A stretch of DNA of 31,648 nt from a virus. The stretch covers positions 1-31,648 of the IMG/VR virus record IMGVR_UViG_3300017724_001256; one strand, written 5' to 3'. The notes beneath the pieces are model-generated. The model was given only the letters and a program-made list of their open reading frames with translations, made no database searches and had not been told where the DNA came from. The stretch's first letter is position 1, and every line of letters begins with the position of its first letter. Shown piece by piece: positions 30,268 to 31,648 of the stretch. The translations under genes and the position numbers were made by a program.

Positions 30268-30294
30268 ATAAAATGCTTTTGGGAAATGTTTTGC

Positions 30295-30323
30295 TTGACT
30301 TGTATCGCATTAAATATTACAAT
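30295..30323 (+). promoter_or_regulatory. Sigma70-type promoter on the plus strand
   Basis: TTGACT (30295-30300), 17 bp, TACAAT (30318-30323). The predicted start is base 30330, the A of the ATG of the next gene. Confidence 0.72.
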
Positions 30324-30329
30324 AGAAAC

Positions 30330-30551
30330 ATGATATTACCTGAAGTAGAAAAAGCATTACACATAATCTGGGAACTAGAGTATGAGATGAATAATCCTCG
30401 TAACTGCGGTTATACAGGTTCTGATATGAAGAAGAAACTTTGGCAAATTAAAATGCGAGTAGATCAAGCAATTGCAAAGGCTCCTGAATATCATGGTGAT
30501 CCAAACTACGAACAAGAATATCTTGTAGAGAAAATTAAAGGCAATGTATGA
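30330..30551 (+). CDS. Small helical protein, paralogue of the gene at 16527, probably leaderless
   Basis: 73 residues: MILPEVEKALHIIWELEYEM, then NNPRNCGYTGSDMKKKLW and DQAIAKAPEYHGDP. It shares EMN-x-P-x-N-x-G, K-x2-L and D-x3-A-x-APE-x2-G with the 75-residue protein at 16527. An ATG at 30273 in the same frame lies upstream of the promoter and is rejected. The chosen ATG is at the predicted transcription start. It overlaps the dehydrogenase gene (ATGA). Function unknown. Confidence 0.65.
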   Translation: MILPEVEKALHIIWELEYEMNNPRNCGYTGSDMKKKLWQIKMRVDQAIAKAPEYHGDPNYEQEYLVEKIKGNV

Positions 30552-31339
30552 AGTTAGGCATTATCGGTAAAGGATTTGTTGGTTCAGCAGTCAGTCATGG
30601 CTTTAGTGTAGACACTGAACAAGTGATAGTAGACCCAAAGTTTACAGATAACAAACTTGAAGACTTGGCAGATACTGAGATTGTATTTGTATGTGTTCCT
30701 ACTCCACAGCAAGATACACACTTAGATGTAGATACTAGCATAGCACGTTCGGTATTACAAGAACTCAATGAATTAGAATACAAAGGTGTAGTAGTTGTTA
30801 AATCCACTATCACTCCGCATCATCTAAAGCAGTTTAAGACACTTTATAAGAAATTACGACTAGTATATAACCCTGAGTTTTTAACTGAAGCAAACAGTCT
30901 ACAGGACTTCATTAATCCTAACATGCAGATACTAGGCGGAGAGTTACATGATTGTATAGAAGTAGAACAAGCATACATTCATTACAGTAAAGTTAAAATT
31001 GTACCCACATTTAAGACAGATTTGACATCAGCAAGTCTAATTAAATACACAATCAACAGTTGGTTAGCAACGAAAGTATCATTCTTTAATGAGTTGTTTC
31101 ATTTGCATCAATCAAGTCATGCCGAAACATCATGGGAACAGTTTACAGATATGTTGAAACGTGACCCAAGAGTCGGTGATAGTCATATGCAAGTACCAGG
31201 ACCAGATGGTCAGTTTGGATTTGGTGGGCATTGTTTGCCTAAAGATACAAAAGCATTACTCTACTATTCTAAACTAGAGGGTGCTCCATTAGACCTATTA
31301 GATGAAGTTGTCAAAAATAATAATGGTCTTCAAACTTAA
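30548..31339 (+). CDS. Short UDP-glucose/GDP-mannose 6-dehydrogenase-like protein
   Basis: 263 residues. GIIGKGFVGSAVSHGF is the NAD-binding glycine motif; VKSTITPHH, NPEFLTEANS and FGFGGHCLPKDT with catalytic C229 are the family signatures. Full enzymes have about 390-430 residues; the C-terminal nucleotide-binding domain is missing and the gene ends cleanly. It oxidises a nucleotide sugar to a uronic acid in the parent family; here activity or substrate may differ. The stop overlaps the convergent gene at 31336. A short epimerase (9910) shows the same kind of reduction. Confidence 0.82.
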   Translation: MKLGIIGKGFVGSAVSHGFSVDTEQVIVDPKFTDNKLEDLADTEIVFVCVPTPQQDTHLDVDTSIARSVLQELNELEYKGVVVVKSTITPHHLKQFKTLYKKLRLVYNPEFLTEANSLQDFINPNMQILGGELHDCIEVEQAYIHYSKVKIVPTFKTDLTSASLIKYTINSWLATKVSFFNELFHLHQSSHAETSWEQFTDMLKRDPRVGDSHMQVPGPDGQFGFGGHCLPKDTKALLYYSKLEGAPLDLLDEVVKNNNGLQT

Positions 31340-31648
31340 GACTGTCTTAATTTCTTAATAAACTCTTTAGATTTTTCAGTACGAACACCTGTAACTTGTA
31401 GTGTTATACGAGGATGATGCCCTGCATTTGCTGTTGAGTGGGGAACGTCTTGCCATTTAAATGTAGTTACATCACCTGCTTTCCAATGTTCAAATGTATA
31501 GTTACCATAACTAAACCATTGACCGGGTCGCCAATCAGATAGTTGAATCATATAACGTTCTACAGTATCTGGATCTTCAAAGTTCCATTTCTCTAACTTG
31601 TCCATATGCAAGTTCCATACTTGACCTGGATTCTGTACATGAATTCTA
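31336..31648 (-). CDS. 2OG-oxygenase-like protein, C-terminal fragment (runs off the window)
   Basis: The frame is open from the window edge, so the N-terminus is missing; about 103 residues are visible. NPGQVWNLHMDKLEKW has an H-x-D pair, VPHSTANAGHHPRITLQVTG gives the distal His and the Arg, and FSYGNYTFEHWKAGDVTTF is the strand before. This is the layout of cupin-like 2OG-Fe(II) oxygenases. It is the fourth such protein in the window. The convergent plus-strand dehydrogenase overlaps its end by four bases. Confidence 0.65.
   Translation of the reverse strand, partial: RIHVQNPGQVWNLHMDKLEKWNFEDPDTVERYMIQLSDWRPGQWFSYGNYTFEHWKAGDVTTFKWQDVPHSTANAGHHPRITLQVTGVRTEKSKEFIKKLRQS

Noticed and set aside
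1-31648. tRNA genes, CRISPR arrays, insertion sequences, integrase sites
   Set aside because: I looked for cloverleaf-like spacing, regular repeats and transposase motifs and saw none; a covariance-model scan would be needed to exclude tRNAs.

Overview
The window is a piece of an AT-rich, tightly packed genome of a T4-like (straboviral/kyanoviral-type) tailed phage. The best evidence is the replication set: a family-B DNA polymerase (26466-29180), a gp45-type sliding clamp (25648-26379), a T4 RNase H-type 5' nuclease (4301-5308), a DsbA-like small DNA-binding protein (29180-29443) and a DenV pyrimidine-dimer glycosylase (9506-9907). TATAAATA/GATAAATA late-promoter cores sit in front of several genes. 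Gene content resembles marine T4-like phages of cyanobacteria and SAR11-type alphaproteobacteria. A Gram-negative host is likely, because a lipoprotein with a lipobox and an IscU very close to proteobacterial IscU are present. The host assignment is inference. There are no tRNAs, CRISPR arrays or insertion sequences that I can see.

Layout. Nearly everything is on the minus strand in overlapping, translationally coupled genes. Two short plus-strand islands interrupt this: 6787-9509 (a GP88-family protein and a lipase) and 30330-31339 (a small protein and a nucleotide-sugar dehydrogenase). From right to left the minus strand carries: a partial 2OG-type oxygenase; a metalloprotease and a DUF6356-like membrane protein; DsbA-like protein and polymerase; clamp, DpdA-like transglycosylase and an unknown protein; a long run with a T-fold-like protein, a cytidylyltransferase-cupin fusion, a glycosyltransferase, GMP reductase, two 2OG-type proteins and an SGNH-like protein; FolE, another cytidylyltransferase and QueD with a cluster of tiny membrane proteins; a phosphoribosyltransferase; QueE; IscU; a short epimerase and DenV; RNase H, hypotheticals and a YggX-like protein; and finally a lipoprotein with an Ig-like domain and a glycosidase-like barrel.

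How it works together. FolE, QueD and QueE make 7-carboxy-7-deazaguanine from GTP, and a DpdA-like enzyme could put a 7-deazaguanine base into phage DNA. QueC is not in the window. IscU and a YggX-like Fe(II) protein could support the Fe-S cluster of QueE. A glycosyltransferase with a C-terminal motif like that of queuosine mannosyltransferase, together with a cytidylyltransferase fused to a mannose-6-phosphate-isomerase-type cupin, raises the possibility of sugar decoration of DNA or another target. GMP reductase and a PRPP-dependent transferase point to purine-pool remodelling.

Regulation is unusually readable. Ten near-consensus sigma70-type promoters, all with exactly 17-bp spacers, mark the transcription units, and T4-like late cores mark nine sites. 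Three promoters place the predicted transcription start on or next to an ATG, suggesting leaderless mRNAs. Two late-promoter genes (6787 and 30254) begin with peptides resembling the T4 capsid-targeting sequence, so they may be packaged in the head and injected.
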